The notes below the pieces were generated by a model. That model worked only from the letters and a program-made list of their open reading frames with translations, searched no databases and was not told the origin of the DNA. From Muribaculaceae bacterium (GTDB lineage: Bacteria > Bacteroidota > Bacteroidia > Bacteroidales > Muribaculaceae), in assembly GCA_020026215.1 (NCBI GenBank), contig JAHHQT010000043.1:1-14692 (forward strand): a stretch of DNA of 14,692 nt, in the 5' to 3' direction. The stretch's first letter is position 1; the number at the start of each line of letters is the position of its first letter. Below, piece after piece: positions 6,769 through 14,443 of the stretch. The translations under genes and the position numbers were made by a program.

Positions 6769-8606
6769 TGAATATGGAAAAATATGTGCTTTTTATCCTA
6801 TTGTATTTTGGTTTTATCTTAGCCTTTTTCGAAATCGTTCAAAAACCTTTATTTTGTCTTTACAATAAATCTACGAACTCTGAAAAAATGAGTCTCCGTG
6901 ACCTTTGGCAGGTTTATTCTCACGGATTCGTTACAGATTGTATCATTGCCTCTTATCTGACGGCTATTCCTGTACTGTCGGTCTGGGCATATTCCCACTA
7001 CCATTTTTATAATTTTCAGGGGTGGTTCATTTTCTATAATGCAGTGATTGCGTTGGCCGTATCTCTTTTGGTCGTTGCCGACATCGCTTTATATAAATTC
7101 TGGCAATTCAAGATTGATTCCTCCATCTTCGTCTATTTGAAGTCGTTGAAGGGCTCATTTGCCAGTGTATCTGCACTTTATATCGTTACCGCATTGGCTG
7201 CTGTGCTGATTGTGGTAGGGATATTCTTCGTTATCTTGCAGTTGCCTGTTCTGATTTATTGTCATATTGGTCCGTTTGAGGCTGAAGGATGGTTGCTGCA
7301 TATCGGTACAGTGGTGATTGCCTTGTTGTCGATAGCCTGCTTCTTCCTGATTATCCGTGGCTTGAAAATCCGTCCGAATAATCCAAGTGTGGCTTATTAC
7401 AGCAAAAATCCATTCTATAATCATGCAGCGTTGAATCCGTTGTACAACTTGATTTACTCCTTGTCTGTAAAAGATGATTTCGAGGGTAAGTTCCGCAGTT
7501 TCAGCGACGAAGAATGTGAAGCCAAATTCAAGCCGATGTTCCCGAATAGTGGTACATCAGAGAAATTATTGAATACCACACGCCCTAACATCGTATTGAT
7601 TGTTTGGGAGAGTTTGTGCGCCAGCTTCATCGAGACTTTGGGCGGGCAGAAAGATGTGTGTAAAAATATTGACCGATTGTCGAAAGAGGGTGTCTATTTT
7701 ACGCATGTGGATGCCGGCAGTTTCCGTACCGACCGCGGTTTGGTCTGCCTGTTGAGCGGTGTATTGGGACAACCGACAACGAGCGTGATTCGATATACCC
7801 GCAAATTGCCAAACTTGCCTGCGTTTCCCCGTGTGTTGCGCGACCACGGCTACGAAACTATGGCATTGCACGGTGGTGATTTGACCATCATGCACAAGGC
7901 GGACTATTATTTGGCATCGGGTCACGACACTTTGGTCAGTCAGAAAGACCTTCCGTCTTCTGCGCCTACTTGCAAATGGGGCATTCAGGATGGCTTTACT
8001 TTTGATTGGCTGTATGATGACATTATCAAGAAAACGAAAGAAAACAAACAGTGGTACACCACGTTCCAGACTTTGAGTTCTCATGAGCCGTTTGATGTGC
8101 CTTACGACCGTTTGAAAGAAGACAAGATTGCCAACTCATTCGCCTACGTGGACGATGCGTTCGGCAAATTTGTGGATAAATTGAAACAATCCCCGGCTTG
8201 GGATAATTTGTTGATTATCTGTACCGGTGACCACGGTTTCAATGCTGAAAAACCGATTGCGAGAAGTGAATATCCGCACATCCCATTGTTGATGTTGGGT
8301 GGCGCAGTCAAAGCTCCGAAGCAAATTGACAAGATTGTAAGTCAGACCGACTTGGCAGCCACTTTGTTGGGACAAATGGAATTGCCTCACGAAGATTTCG
8401 TGTTCAGTCGCGATGTGCTGGCTGATACTTATACTCAAGAATTCTCTTTCCATACTTATAATAATGGTTTCCTTTATCGCAATGCGAAAGGATTTACCAA
8501 CTATGACAATGTGTCGGACACTGCCATTGAAGGTGCTGACGCAGAAAGGGAAGAAGCTGGTAAAGTGATTCTTCAAAAACTTTACGATTACTTAAAACGA
8601 AAATAA
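6768..8606 (+). CDS. LTA-synthase-like membrane phosphotransferase/sulfatase (Thr nucleophile)
   Basis: A 612-residue alkaline-phosphatase-superfamily membrane protein. About five transmembrane helices lie at residues 6-24, 57-75, 86-108, 132-164 and 176-197, followed by a periplasmic sulfatase-type domain from about 270. Active-site features are VLIVWESL with metal-binding Glu281, SFRTDRG with presumed nucleophile Thr321, LHGGD (367-371), SSHEPF with His439, TGDHG with Asp488-His489, and YPHIPLL with His504. This is the LtaS/EptA/OpgE fold, whose members transfer phosphoglycerol or phosphoethanolamine from phospholipids to glycans or lipid A. In this operon the acceptor is probably the LPS core or lipid A; donor and position are unknown. 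ATG 6768 overlaps the preceding TGA by one base; a second ATG at 6774 is also possible. True sulfatase activity is unlikely because no CxPxR formylglycine motif is present. Confidence 0.83.
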   Translation: MNMEKYVLFILLYFGFILAFFEIVQKPLFCLYNKSTNSEKMSLRDLWQVYSHGFVTDCIIASYLTAIPVLSVWAYSHYHFYNFQGWFIFYNAVIALAVSLLVVADIALYKFWQFKIDSSIFVYLKSLKGSFASVSALYIVTALAAVLIVVGIFFVILQLPVLIYCHIGPFEAEGWLLHIGTVVIALLSIACFFLIIRGLKIRPNNPSVAYYSKNPFYNHAALNPLYNLIYSLSVKDDFEGKFRSFSDEECEAKFKPMFPNSGTSEKLLNTTRPNIVLIVWESLCASFIETLGGQKDVCKNIDRLSKEGVYFTHVDAGSFRTDRGLVCLLSGVLGQPTTSVIRYTRKLPNLPAFPRVLRDHGYETMALHGGDLTIMHKADYYLASGHDTLVSQKDLPSSAPTCKWGIQDGFTFDWLYDDIIKKTKENKQWYTTFQTLSSHEPFDVPYDRLKEDKIANSFAYVDDAFGKFVDKLKQSPAWDNLLIICTGDHGFNAEKPIARSEYPHIPLLMLGGAVKAPKQIDKIVSQTDLAATLLGQMELPHEDFVFSRDVLADTYTQEFSFHTYNNGFLYRNAKGFTNYDNVSDTAIEGADAEREEAGKVILQKLYDYLKRK

Positions 8607-9584
8607 ATGAACGTACTGATTGTCATAAGGTCAAAAATTCCTGTATTCTCTTATGGAGGAACGCAGCGTGTGATGTGGTCTTTGGGTAAAGAGTTGGCAT
8701 TGATGGGACACCAAGTGTCATTCCTTGCCGCAGAAGGTTCTACATGTCCTTTTGGCAAGATGTATATCTACAATCCCGAAATTCCTGTTGCCAATCAGAT
8801 TCCCGACGATGTGGATGTGGTGCATTTCAACGATTTTGTACCCGAAGGTTTCAATAAAAAGCCTTATATCGTCACTTTCCACGGTAACCGTATTCAAGAA
8901 CCGATTGACAAGAACGCCGTATTTGTTTCTGCCAATCATGCGAAACGATTCAACAGTGAGTCGTTCGTTTATAATGGTTTGGATTGGAGAGACTATGGGA
9001 AGATTGACATTAACGGGTCCCGCGACTATTTTCACTTTCTGGCGAAAGCAGCATGGAGAGTGAAGAATGTGAGAGGCAGTATCGATATGATTAAGCAGAT
9101 GCCAAACGAGCAACTTTATGTGTTGGGAGGTTATCGCTTTAATTTCAAGATGGGCATCCGTTTCACGTTTACTCCGAAAGCCCGCTTCAAAGGTATGGTG
9201 GGCGGAGAAGAGAAAATCAATTATCTTACCCATTCCAAAGGTTTGTTCTTCCCAGTACTATGGGATGAACCGTTTGGGTTGGCTATTATTGAAAGCCTTT
9301 ACTGCGGTGCGCCTGTATTTGCCACCACTCACGGCTCTTTGCCTGAATTGGTACGCAAGGATGTGGGTTTCTTGTCAGACAGCAAGGACGAATTGATACA
9401 ACACATATTGAATGACTATCACTATTCGCCAAAAGTCTGCCACGAATATGCAGCTGAAATGTTCAGCTCAAAGGTGATGGCCGAAGCCTATTTGAAGAAA
9501 TACGAGCAAGTATTGTCAGGGAAAGACTTGAACGCTGAATTGCCGAGAGCCATTGCGCCCAACAGCAGATATAAATTTGAATAA
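8607..9584 (+). CDS. GT4-family glycosyltransferase
   Basis: A 325-residue GT-B fold protein of family GT4. The N-terminal acceptor domain starts MNVLIVIRSK with the glycine-rich GGTQRV at 17-22, followed by the hydrophobic VDVVHFND and VTFHGN segments. The donor domain has the basic WRVKNVRG (150-157), LYVLGGY and the retaining EX7E motif EPFGLAIIE (Glu221-Glu229), then GAPVFATTHGSLPELV (234-249). It is somewhat shorter than the typical 360-400 residues. Its ATG directly follows the TAA of the preceding phosphotransferase gene, so the two are translationally coupled and probably act on the same glycan. It likely adds a sugar to the LPS core at the cytoplasmic face. Sugar and linkage are not determinable. 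Confidence 0.87.
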   Translation: MNVLIVIRSKIPVFSYGGTQRVMWSLGKELALMGHQVSFLAAEGSTCPFGKMYIYNPEIPVANQIPDDVDVVHFNDFVPEGFNKKPYIVTFHGNRIQEPIDKNAVFVSANHAKRFNSESFVYNGLDWRDYGKIDINGSRDYFHFLAKAAWRVKNVRGSIDMIKQMPNEQLYVLGGYRFNFKMGIRFTFTPKARFKGMVGGEEKINYLTHSKGLFFPVLWDEPFGLAIIESLYCGAPVFATTHGSLPELVRKDVGFLSDSKDELIQHILNDYHYSPKVCHEYAAEMFSSKVMAEAYLKKYEQVLSGKDLNAELPRAIAPNSRYKFE

Positions 9585-9602
9585 AGAAATAAAATAATAA
9601 AG

Positions 9603-11567
9603 ATGGATAGAATTAAAGAAAAAATGAACAATGTGCCTTGGTGCATTTTCATCAATTTGATTTGGGTATTTATTGGCTATGAAATTTGCCGTTTGGCATT
9701 TCTTTTCGAGAACTGGGGCATGTTCCAGCAAGACATGACTTGGGCTTCGTTCTGGGAAATTTCGGAAGGTGGTCTGTTGTTTGACACCTCTGCCATTTTC
9801 TATACCAATGCCCTTTATATCCTTTTGGCATTCTTTCCATTGCACTATAAGGAAAATAGTGTGATGCGCGCCATTACCAAATGGGCATACATTATTCCAA
9901 ATGCCTTCTGCTTTATTCTCAACTTGGTGGATGCCGTCTATTTTCCATATAGCATGCACCGTACAACAGCGATGGTGTTCGATGAGTTCAAGAACGAAGA
10001 CAATTTGGGTACTATCTTTGGGGTGGAATTTGTACGACACTGGTACTTTGTACTGTTGGTCATTGTGATGATTTACGGTTTGTACAAGTTGTATGTGAAT
10101 CTCCCTAAACTGGACAAGACAAAACCTTTGTACAAATATTATTTGAGAAACGGATTGTCGGTTATCATCATCACTCCGTTTATCATTATGGGTATGCGTG
10201 GCGCTACATTCTGGAATGCTACACGCCCTATCGCCATCAGCAACGCCCACCAATTTGTGGATGTGCCTTTGGAAACAGGTATCGTGTTGAACACTCCGTT
10301 TGCCATTCTGCGTACAGTGACTGAAAAACCTCAGAAAACACCGACTTATTTTGCCAACCAAGCCGATGTGGACAAACTCTATTCTCCGTTGCACGTGCCT
10401 GCTGACAGTGCCGTGGTGAGAAAGAAAAATGTGGTCATCTTAATTGTGGAAAGCTATGCGAAGGAATTCATCGGTGCTTACAACAAGCATTTGGATAACG
10501 GACAATATAAAGGTTATACCACGTTTGCCGACTCTTTGATTAACCATAGCTTGACTTTCGAAGAAACATTCTGTAACACAGGTTTCAGTATTGATGCCAT
10601 GCCTGCCGTGTTGGCTTCCATTCCTCGTATGGATCGTCCGTTTGTCTTGACACCATTCTCATTGAACAATACCAACAGTATCGCCAGTGAGTTGAAGAAA
10701 TGGGGCTACTATACAGCGTTCTTCCATGGTGCAAACAACGGTTCTTTAGGTCTTGAGGCCTTTGCACGTTCTGCCGGATTTATGGACTATTTCGGTAGAA
10801 CAGAATTTAACCAAGACTCACGTTTCGACCCTGAAAAGGATTTTGACGGAACTTGGGGAATTTGGGACGAGCCGTTCTTGCAATATTTCTGTTTGCAAAT
10901 GAGTGAGATGAAAGAACCGTTCATGACTTCGGTGTTCACTCTTTCATCACACCATCCGTTCAATATTCCTGACAAATACAAGGATGTGTTTAAGGATGAG
11001 GGCAAACATTTGATTCACAAATGTATCCGCTATACAGATAATGCTATCCGTCAGTTCTTCGCTACCGCCAAAAAACAACCTTGGTACAAGAACACGATTT
11101 TTGTCATCACTGCCGACCACGCAAGTAGCAAGACTACTCATGCTGAATATAAAACAGAGTTGGGTCACTTTATGGTACCAATCATTATCTTTGATCCGTC
11201 GGGCGAAATGCCTACAGGATTCCAGAAGGGTATCGCGCAACAAATTGATATTATGCCTACTATATTGAATTATTTGGGATATGACAAGCCTTATATCGCA
11301 TTTGGTAAGGACTTGTTGAACACCAAACCGGAAGATACTTGGGCAGTCAACTGGGACCACATCCCACAATATATCAAGGGCGACTACTTGTTGCAATTCG
11401 ACGGCGAGAAAGCTACAGCATTCTATAACTATAAGAAAGATCCGTTGTTGAAGGACAACCTATTGGGTAAAACAGCGGAAGAGGCTGAATTGACCAACGA
11501 CTTGAAAGCCTTTATTCAAAGCTATATGGTCAGAATGAGTAATAACGACATTACAGTAAAAGAATAG
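9603..11567 (+). CDS. LTA-synthase-like membrane phosphotransferase/sulfatase (Ser nucleophile)
   Basis: A 654-residue membrane protein with about five helices (around 13-33, 66-82, 94-115, 146-166, 184-200) and a periplasmic sulfatase-fold domain from about 275. Active-site candidates are VILIVESY with Glu283, FCNTGFSIDAMP with Ser329 as likely nucleophile, SSHHPF with His450, ITADHAS with Asp505-His506, and LGHFMVP with His522. WGIWDE at 418-423 is also characteristic of LTA-synthase-like proteins. It belongs to the same superfamily as the gene at 6768 but is clearly a different subfamily: longer, Ser instead of Thr, and little local similarity outside the metal sites. The residue before the nucleophile is Phe, where LtaS-type enzymes usually have a basic residue. 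It is 18 nt downstream of the first GT4 gene; the next gene starts directly after its TAG. Probable role is adding a phospho-substituent to the periplasmic face of the core or O-chain. Confidence 0.85.
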   Translation: MDRIKEKMNNVPWCIFINLIWVFIGYEICRLAFLFENWGMFQQDMTWASFWEISEGGLLFDTSAIFYTNALYILLAFFPLHYKENSVMRAITKWAYIIPNAFCFILNLVDAVYFPYSMHRTTAMVFDEFKNEDNLGTIFGVEFVRHWYFVLLVIVMIYGLYKLYVNLPKLDKTKPLYKYYLRNGLSVIIITPFIIMGMRGATFWNATRPIAISNAHQFVDVPLETGIVLNTPFAILRTVTEKPQKTPTYFANQADVDKLYSPLHVPADSAVVRKKNVVILIVESYAKEFIGAYNKHLDNGQYKGYTTFADSLINHSLTFEETFCNTGFSIDAMPAVLASIPRMDRPFVLTPFSLNNTNSIASELKKWGYYTAFFHGANNGSLGLEAFARSAGFMDYFGRTEFNQDSRFDPEKDFDGTWGIWDEPFLQYFCLQMSEMKEPFMTSVFTLSSHHPFNIPDKYKDVFKDEGKHLIHKCIRYTDNAIRQFFATAKKQPWYKNTIFVITADHASSKTTHAEYKTELGHFMVPIIIFDPSGEMPTGFQKGIAQQIDIMPTILNYLGYDKPYIAFGKDLLNTKPEDTWAVNWDHIPQYIKGDYLLQFDGEKATAFYNYKKDPLLKDNLLGKTAEEAELTNDLKAFIQSYMVRMSNNDITVKE

Positions 11568-12644
11568 ATGAAAATCATTCAGATATTTCCCGGAAAAGTG
11601 TGGGGTGGTGCAGAGCAGTTCATCATTGACTTGAGCATGGCTTTGCAGGAAATGGGACACCAAGTCCTGTTTTTCGCCCATGATTGTCCTGCCATCAATA
11701 ACCGTTTGCAGGGCACAATCCCTTATACGACTTTGCCGTTCCGCTTTTCTTTGGATTTATCGTCAGCCAAAGCCTTGGCAAGGGTGATTCGTGCAGAACA
11801 CCCCGATATTATTCATGTTCACGATTCCAAGTTTGTGCCTTTGGTTTCATTGGCAAAACGCATGAGCGGATGTGAGGTGAAATTGGTTTTCACTCGTCAT
11901 ATTGCGCGAGGCAGTAAGGTCAATCCGTTCTTTAGAAAAGCGTTCAAGAACTTGCACAATGTGATTTTCGTTTCCGAATTGGGAAAGAAAATGTGGCATG
12001 AGGCAAACCCTTGGATGCCTGAAGAAAAATGCAAGGTAGTGCACAATAGTATTCCGCCGATGGTTGAGGCTGAATGTGAAACTTTGCGTGAAAAATACAA
12101 TGTTCCAGCCGATACTCCTATTGTCGCTTTTGCAGGCCGTGTACGCCGTTCAAAAGGTTGTGAGATAATTGTGAGGGCATTGGGAGAACTTCGAAATTTG
12201 CCGTTCCAAATGGTGTTTATCGGCACTTGCAAGCCGAAGGACTACGATCAGACAGTACTGCAACTTGCCGATGAGTGCGGAATCAAGGATAGAATCCATT
12301 TTTACGGCTTTTCAGATCGAGCTCGACTATTGATTAAGAATGCAGAAATCGGGGTCGCTCCGTCTATTGTCAGAGAGGCGTTGGGCTTGTCACCTATGGA
12401 ATTTATGCAGGCTGGACGATGTGTCATCACGACTAATAATGGTGCACAACCCGAATATATCCGTGACGGAGAAACAGGTCTGTTGGTATCACCGCGTAGT
12501 GTGGAAGAGTTGACCGCCGCTTTGAAGAAAGTATTGGAAGACACCGACTACCGCGACCGCATTGGCGCAAATGCCAAACGTTATTTCGACGATCATCTAA
12601 GCTATGACAAATTCATGGCAAAAATCCTAAAATGCTACGAATAA
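11568..12644 (+). CDS. GT4-family glycosyltransferase, last gene of the LPS-core operon
   Basis: A 358-residue GT4 protein of normal length. The acceptor domain opens MKIIQIFPGKVWGGAEQF with the GGAE loop at 13-16, then IIHVHDSK (81-88), TRH (109-111) and VSELGKKM (135-142). The donor domain carries FAGRVRRSKG (188-197) with the phosphate-binding Arg and Lys, FYGFSD (245-250) and the EX7E motif EALGLSPME (Glu270-Glu278), followed by GETGLLVSP. It resembles LPS core and capsule glycosyltransferases. It starts immediately after the TAG of the preceding gene and ends 3 nt from the stop of a convergent small gene. No hairpin with a U-tract is visible at its 3' end, so operon transcripts may run into the opposite gene. 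Confidence 0.9.
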   Translation: MKIIQIFPGKVWGGAEQFIIDLSMALQEMGHQVLFFAHDCPAINNRLQGTIPYTTLPFRFSLDLSSAKALARVIRAEHPDIIHVHDSKFVPLVSLAKRMSGCEVKLVFTRHIARGSKVNPFFRKAFKNLHNVIFVSELGKKMWHEANPWMPEEKCKVVHNSIPPMVEAECETLREKYNVPADTPIVAFAGRVRRSKGCEIIVRALGELRNLPFQMVFIGTCKPKDYDQTVLQLADECGIKDRIHFYGFSDRARLLIKNAEIGVAPSIVREALGLSPMEFMQAGRCVITTNNGAQPEYIRDGETGLLVSPRSVEELTAALKKVLEDTDYRDRIGANAKRYFDDHLSYDKFMAKILKCYE

Positions 12645-12647
12645 GAT

Positions 12648-12986
12648 TTATTCGAGTTTAAATGCACGATAAGTTACAAAGTGACCGTCTTTGGCTTTCT
12701 TTTGTATTTCCCATTCAAAGCTCTCGCCTGGTTCAAGGATAAATGATTTTGTTTGCATCACTGCATTCCCATAATCTGTGCCTGTAAATTCCCATAATTC
12801 AACGTCAACACTTACTGTAAAGGAATTTCTGTTTGTTAAGCGACAGTTGCTGTTTGAATTTCCTTCTCCTGCGACTTTAACCCACTCGGTTTCAATACCT
12901 CTGACTTCATCTAATTGAGCAAATGCGGTGGTTGCATTAATTCCCATTAATATTGATAGTAGGACGGTTAATAATGTTTTTCTCAT
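12648..12986 (-). CDS. Small secreted protein of unknown function
   Basis: I do not recognise the family. The 112-residue product begins with a clear signal peptide (MRKTLLTVLLSILMGINA) and a likely signal peptidase I site after AFA at residue 23. There is no lipobox Cys; the one Cys is at 48. The mature part of about 89 residues has the look of a small beta-sandwich: alternating strands such as SFTVSVDVELWEF, a PGESFEWEI turn-strand and a terminal VTYRAFKLE. The start was set at the ATG at 12986 because the signal peptide begins there; an in-frame extension of 38 residues to 13100 would run through the predicted promoter and the serS terminator and has no protein-like character. It has its own promoter and leader. 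It probably acts in the periplasm or on the surface. A link to the neighbouring LPS operon is unproven. Confidence 0.75.
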   Translation of the reverse strand: MRKTLLTVLLSILMGINATTAFAQLDEVRGIETEWVKVAGEGNSNSNCRLTNRNSFTVSVDVELWEFTGTDYGNAVMQTKSFILEPGESFEWEIQKKAKDGHFVTYRAFKLE

Positions 12987-13017
12987 AGTATATATTTTTT
13001 TCTGATTAATATTATCT

Positions 13018-13049
13018 AAAAAGTTCAGAATGTATTCTGTAATCTTTTT
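13018..13049 (-). promoter_or_regulatory. Leader hairpin of the small secreted-protein gene
   Basis: Read on the minus strand, AAAAAG (13049-13044) pairs with CTTTTT (13023-13018). Inside it, CAGAA pairs with TTCTG across a four-base loop, with an ATTA/AA internal loop between the two stems. The core is a perfect 14-bp palindrome CAGAATGTATTCTG at 13026-13039, which could alternatively be an operator site. It lies at the predicted 5' end of the transcript, about 32 nt before the start codon. Function is inference. Confidence 0.4.
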
Positions 13050-13054
13050 CCTCG

Positions 13055-13062
13055 CAAATATA
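13055..13062 (-). promoter_or_regulatory. Predicted -7 box for the small secreted-protein gene
   Basis: The minus strand reads TATATTTG here, an exact match to TAnnTTTG. The nearest TTTG on its upstream side is at 13090-13087, 24 nt away and inside the serS terminator's T-run, so the -33 element is weak or absent. The expected start is near 13048, leaving a leader of about 60 nt before the ATG at 12986. Confidence 0.5.
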
Positions 13063-13087
13063 CAAATAAATGCGTGTGTATGGTCAC

Positions 13088-13122
13088 AAAAAAAACGCAC
13101 CGACCTGTATCGATGCGTTTTT
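13088..13122 (-). terminator. Intrinsic terminator of serS
   Basis: On the minus strand, 13122-13110 pairs with 13103-13091: five A-T pairs, CGCA/TGCG, one internal mismatch (113/100), then TCG/CGA, closed by a six-base loop. It is followed by further Ts, giving an eight-T run at 13095-13088. It begins 20 nt after the serS stop. The opposite strand has a shorter T-run (13118-13122), so it could also weakly stop + strand read-through from the LPS operon. Confidence 0.85.
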
Positions 13123-13141
13123 AGGATATATAGGATTTTGT

Positions 13142-14413
13142 TTAGTCGATAATGTCGAAACCTGTGTAAGGAACCAATGCTTTAGGAATGCGGATACCTT
13201 CAGGAGTTTGGTTGTTTTCAAGCAATGCTGCCATGATACGAGGCAATGCAAGAGCAGAGCCGTTCAATGTGTGGCAAAGAGTCATTTTCTTGTTTTCGTT
13301 ACGGTAACGGCAGTGAAGTCTGTTTGCTTGATAGCTTTCGAAGTTAGAAACAGAACTTACTTCCAACCAACGTTTTTGGGCAGCTGAGAATACTTCGAAG
13401 TCGAATGTGATGGCTGAAGTAAAGCTCATATCACCACCGCAAAGGCGAAGAATGTGCCAAGGCAATTCCAATTTTTCAAGCAAGCCTTGAACGTGATCTT
13501 TCATTTCTTCCAAAGCAGCGTAAGAATTTTCAGGTTTTTCAATTCTCACGATTTCCACTTTGTCGAATTGGTGAAGACGGTTCAAACCGCGAACGTCTTT
13601 ACCGTAAGAACCTGCTTCGCGACGGAAACAAGCAGAGTATGCGCAGTTCTTTTTAGGAAGTTCGTTTTCTTCAAAAATTACATCACGGTAGATGTTGGTT
13701 ACAGGGACTTCTGCTGTTGGAATCAAGTATAGATTATCCAAGTTGCAGTGGTACATTTGACCTTCTTTGTCAGGAAGTTGACCTGTACCGATACCAGATG
13801 CTTCGTTCACAACGTAAGGAGGTTGAGTTTCCAAGTAGCCTGCTTTTGATGCTTCGTCCAAGAAGAATTGAATCAAGGCACGTTGCAATTTAGCACCTTT
13901 ACCGAAGTAAACAGGGAAACCTGCACCAGTAATCTTAACACCCAATTCAAAGTCGATTAGGTTATATTTTTTAGCCAATTCCCAGTGAGGAAGAGCATCT
14001 TCCGGTAGGTTAGGCATATTGCCACCAGTTTTTTCAACTACGTTGTCTTCAGCAGTTTTTCCTTCAGGAACCATAGCACAAGGAGTGTTAGGGATATTCA
14101 AAAGGATTTCTGTGATTTTATTTTCAGTAGCGTTTAGGTCGTCTTCGATTTTTTTGTTGGCATCTTTCAATTCAGCAACAGCTTTTTTCGCTGCTTCTGC
14201 TTCGTCTTTTTTGCCTTGTTTCATCAATGCGCCGATTTGAGCTGCAAATTTTTTCAATTCAGCACCGTTTTGGTCGAATTTAGTTTGTTCTGCACGACGT
14301 TTAACATCAAGTTCGATGATTTCATTGATTTGTTCCTCAGCGTCAAAGTTCTTAACTTTCAAACGGTTGATAATCTCTTGAGGATTTTCTTTTATAGCTG
14401 CAAGTGTTAACAT
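13142..14413 (-). CDS. serS: Seryl-tRNA synthetase
   Basis: Class II aminoacyl-tRNA synthetase that charges tRNA-Ser with serine in the cytosol, also the first step toward selenocysteine in organisms that use it. At 423 residues it is the normal length. Residues about 25-105 form the long antiparallel coiled-coil arm that binds the tRNA variable arm, rich in Lys, Glu and Ala. The catalytic core has TAEVP (233-237), class II motif 2 FRREAGSYGKDVRGL (263-277), and motif 3 NGSALALPRIMAALLEN (384-400). All key residues are present and there is no frameshift. It lies 30 nt downstream of yqeY on the same strand with no promoter seen between, so the two may be co-transcribed; it ends at a clear intrinsic terminator. 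It is unrelated to the LPS operon. Confidence 0.98.
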   Translation of the reverse strand: MLTLAAIKENPQEIINRLKVKNFDAEEQINEIIELDVKRRAEQTKFDQNGAELKKFAAQIGALMKQGKKDEAEAAKKAVAELKDANKKIEDDLNATENKITEILLNIPNTPCAMVPEGKTAEDNVVEKTGGNMPNLPEDALPHWELAKKYNLIDFELGVKITGAGFPVYFGKGAKLQRALIQFFLDEASKAGYLETQPPYVVNEASGIGTGQLPDKEGQMYHCNLDNLYLIPTAEVPVTNIYRDVIFEENELPKKNCAYSACFRREAGSYGKDVRGLNRLHQFDKVEIVRIEKPENSYAALEEMKDHVQGLLEKLELPWHILRLCGGDMSFTSAITFDFEVFSAAQKRWLEVSSVSNFESYQANRLHCRYRNENKKMTLCHTLNGSALALPRIMAALLENNQTPEGIRIPKALVPYTGFDIID

Positions 14414-14443
14414 TTTGTTTTATTTTCAGAATCTGTAAAAATA

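Noticed and set aside
9516..10394. 292-codon open frame on the minus strand across the second phosphotransferase gene
   Set aside because: It is antisense to a clearly coding membrane enzyme, has no recognisable domain, no start context, and a His/Gln-rich composition typical of reverse-strand shadows.
6768..11567. True sulfatases (formylglycine type)
   Set aside because: Neither protein has a CxPxR or SxPxR maturation motif; the N-terminal helices and Thr/Ser sites fit the LTA-synthase/phosphoethanolamine transferase group.
12987..13100. N-terminal extension of 38 residues to the small secreted protein
   Set aside because: It would place a signal peptide in the middle of the protein and run through the predicted promoter, the leader hairpin and the serS terminator. 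The ATG at 12986 fits better.
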